From: Athripsodes cinereus
Taxonomy: Eukaryota; Arthropoda; Insecta; Trichoptera; Leptoceridae
Assembly (NCBI GenBank): GCA_947579605.1
Contig: OX388312.1
Coordinates: forward strand, 7,502,001-7,566,000
Direction of reading: 5' to 3'
Length of the DNA stretch: 64,000 nucleotides
In this document: one piece after another, positions 62,966-64,000 of the stretch
How positions within the stretch are numbered: the stretch's first letter is position 1
Layout of the letters: every line of letters starts with the position of its first letter
The notes under the pieces: model-generated
The model's input: the letters and a program-made list of their open reading frames with translations, nothing else
Database searches by the model: none
What the model was told of the DNA's origin: nothing
Program-made: the position numbers and the translations under genes

Positions 62966-63505
62966 TATACATTACCGAATTTAATTAAAAGTTAAAAAAC
63001 TTCATTATATTTTTAGTAATGTTTTTAAATTCTAAGTTTTTGTTAGTGCATACATACAGTTCAAAGTATTTTTTTTTTGCATGTGCAATTTCATCTAATT
63101 AAGTAACTCCTAATATTACAATTATTACGAGCAAATTATATTTTTCTCTATTTCCCTATTAGCCGGTTATATCTAGAAACCTATTCGTTGAAAAGTATAA
63201 AATAATATTTCAGAATCGAATAAATTTTTCAATCTCTTCGTATAACTAAGTTTTTGTGCGAGTTAGATAAATGGTCGAATTTGTGTGCCGAGGTACGAAT
63301 TCCTATAGAGAGAACGAATTTGTACATGGAGTGAACATATCGCTGTAGTTATTTTTATTTCACTACATTGAAACGTCAATTCAATGAGTCATACCATCTC
63401 CCGTATGAAACCGGGTAAAAATAATAGTTCAGTAAATATAATTTAGCCATCACAACACGCTTTCAACACAAGTCACAAAGAAAATATTACGCGACAGACA
63501 AAAAA

Positions 63506-64000
63506 TAAAACTTTTCTATGACATGATATTTTCCGTCCAACAACATTTGACATTTCCTACCCCACCCATTAGCAGCCACCACTTACCACAACTGTCAACT
63601 ACTGCCTACTGACCACTATTATACTTTAACTATTACTATTATATTACTAGCTACTATCATCATTTTGTCAGTTTCCTTCCTTTGTTTTATTTTAAGGTTC
63701 TCACATTTTTGGTTCTAAAATTTGACATTTATTCCACTTTGCTAATTAATACTCTTCACTAATTTGCTAATAAAACTTTTCTATGACATGATATTTTCCG
63801 TCCAACAACATTTGACATTTCCTACCCTACCCATTAGCAGCCACCACTTACCACAACTGTCAACTACTGTCTACTGACCACTATTATACTTTAACTATTA
63901 CTATTATATTACTAGCTACTATCATCATTTTGTCAGTTTCCTTCCTTTGTTTTATTTTAAGGTTCTCACATTTTTGGTTCTAAAATTTACCGTTTATTCC
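63506..64000. repeat. 265-bp tandem repeat, runs off the right edge
   Basis: taaaacttttctatgacatg at 63506 recurs at 63771. The following 230 bp match nearly perfectly (cctaccccacc to cctaccctacc, ctgccta to ctgtcta, gaca to accg). At least 1.9 units; the array probably continues beyond the window. Confidence 0.95.

Overview
The window is eukaryotic nuclear DNA. It is very A+T-rich by eye, has no compact operons or ribosome-binding-site-led genes, and holds a transposase gene that only reads through if an intron is removed. Many degraded non-LTR retrotransposon ends, a dispersed SINE-like family and hAT-type non-autonomous elements point to an insect. The frequent words tacctac/gtaggta are common in, for example, aphid and lepidopteran DNA, but I cannot place the order. 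I found no convincing host protein-coding gene, rRNA, tRNA or CRISPR array.

The one apparently intact gene lies at 38.8-40.8 kb on the minus strand. It is a two-exon gene for a protein of about 604 residues, of the DUF7869-type family common in insect genomes and probably a DDE/D-type transposase. It sits in a 2.6 kb DNA transposon bounded by 37-bp inverted repeats (38531-38567 and 41090-41126) that match at 35 of 37 positions. The leader carries a perfect 24-bp-arm hairpin that repeats the core of the terminal repeat.

Most of the rest is a transposon graveyard. At least six kinds of 5'-truncated LINE ends are present. The longest coding pieces are 29365-30393 (fingers/palm with FADD, plus thumb) and 13117-13851; several others keep only the last 30-100 codons. 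One RTE-like LINE (copies at 16.5, 19.6, 27.6, 34.9 and 37.5 kb) ends in a sequence that also forms the 3' end of a SINE-like family of about 255 bp, which I find in about 21 full or partial copies. This looks like a LINE/SINE partnership.

Other layers: an 1845-bp non-coding hAT element with a perfect 8-bp target duplication (50897-52741); smaller hAT-like and foldback MITEs (14.2, 20.3, 26.5, 35.9, 37.9, 45.4, 58.7 kb); a retroposed foldback element with a 12-bp target duplication and poly(T) edge (34294-34614); a 94-bp minisatellite of five near-identical units (35168-35630); a 265-bp tandem repeat running off the right end (63506-64000); and several microsatellites. The spaces between are simple A+T-rich sequence in which I see nothing codable.
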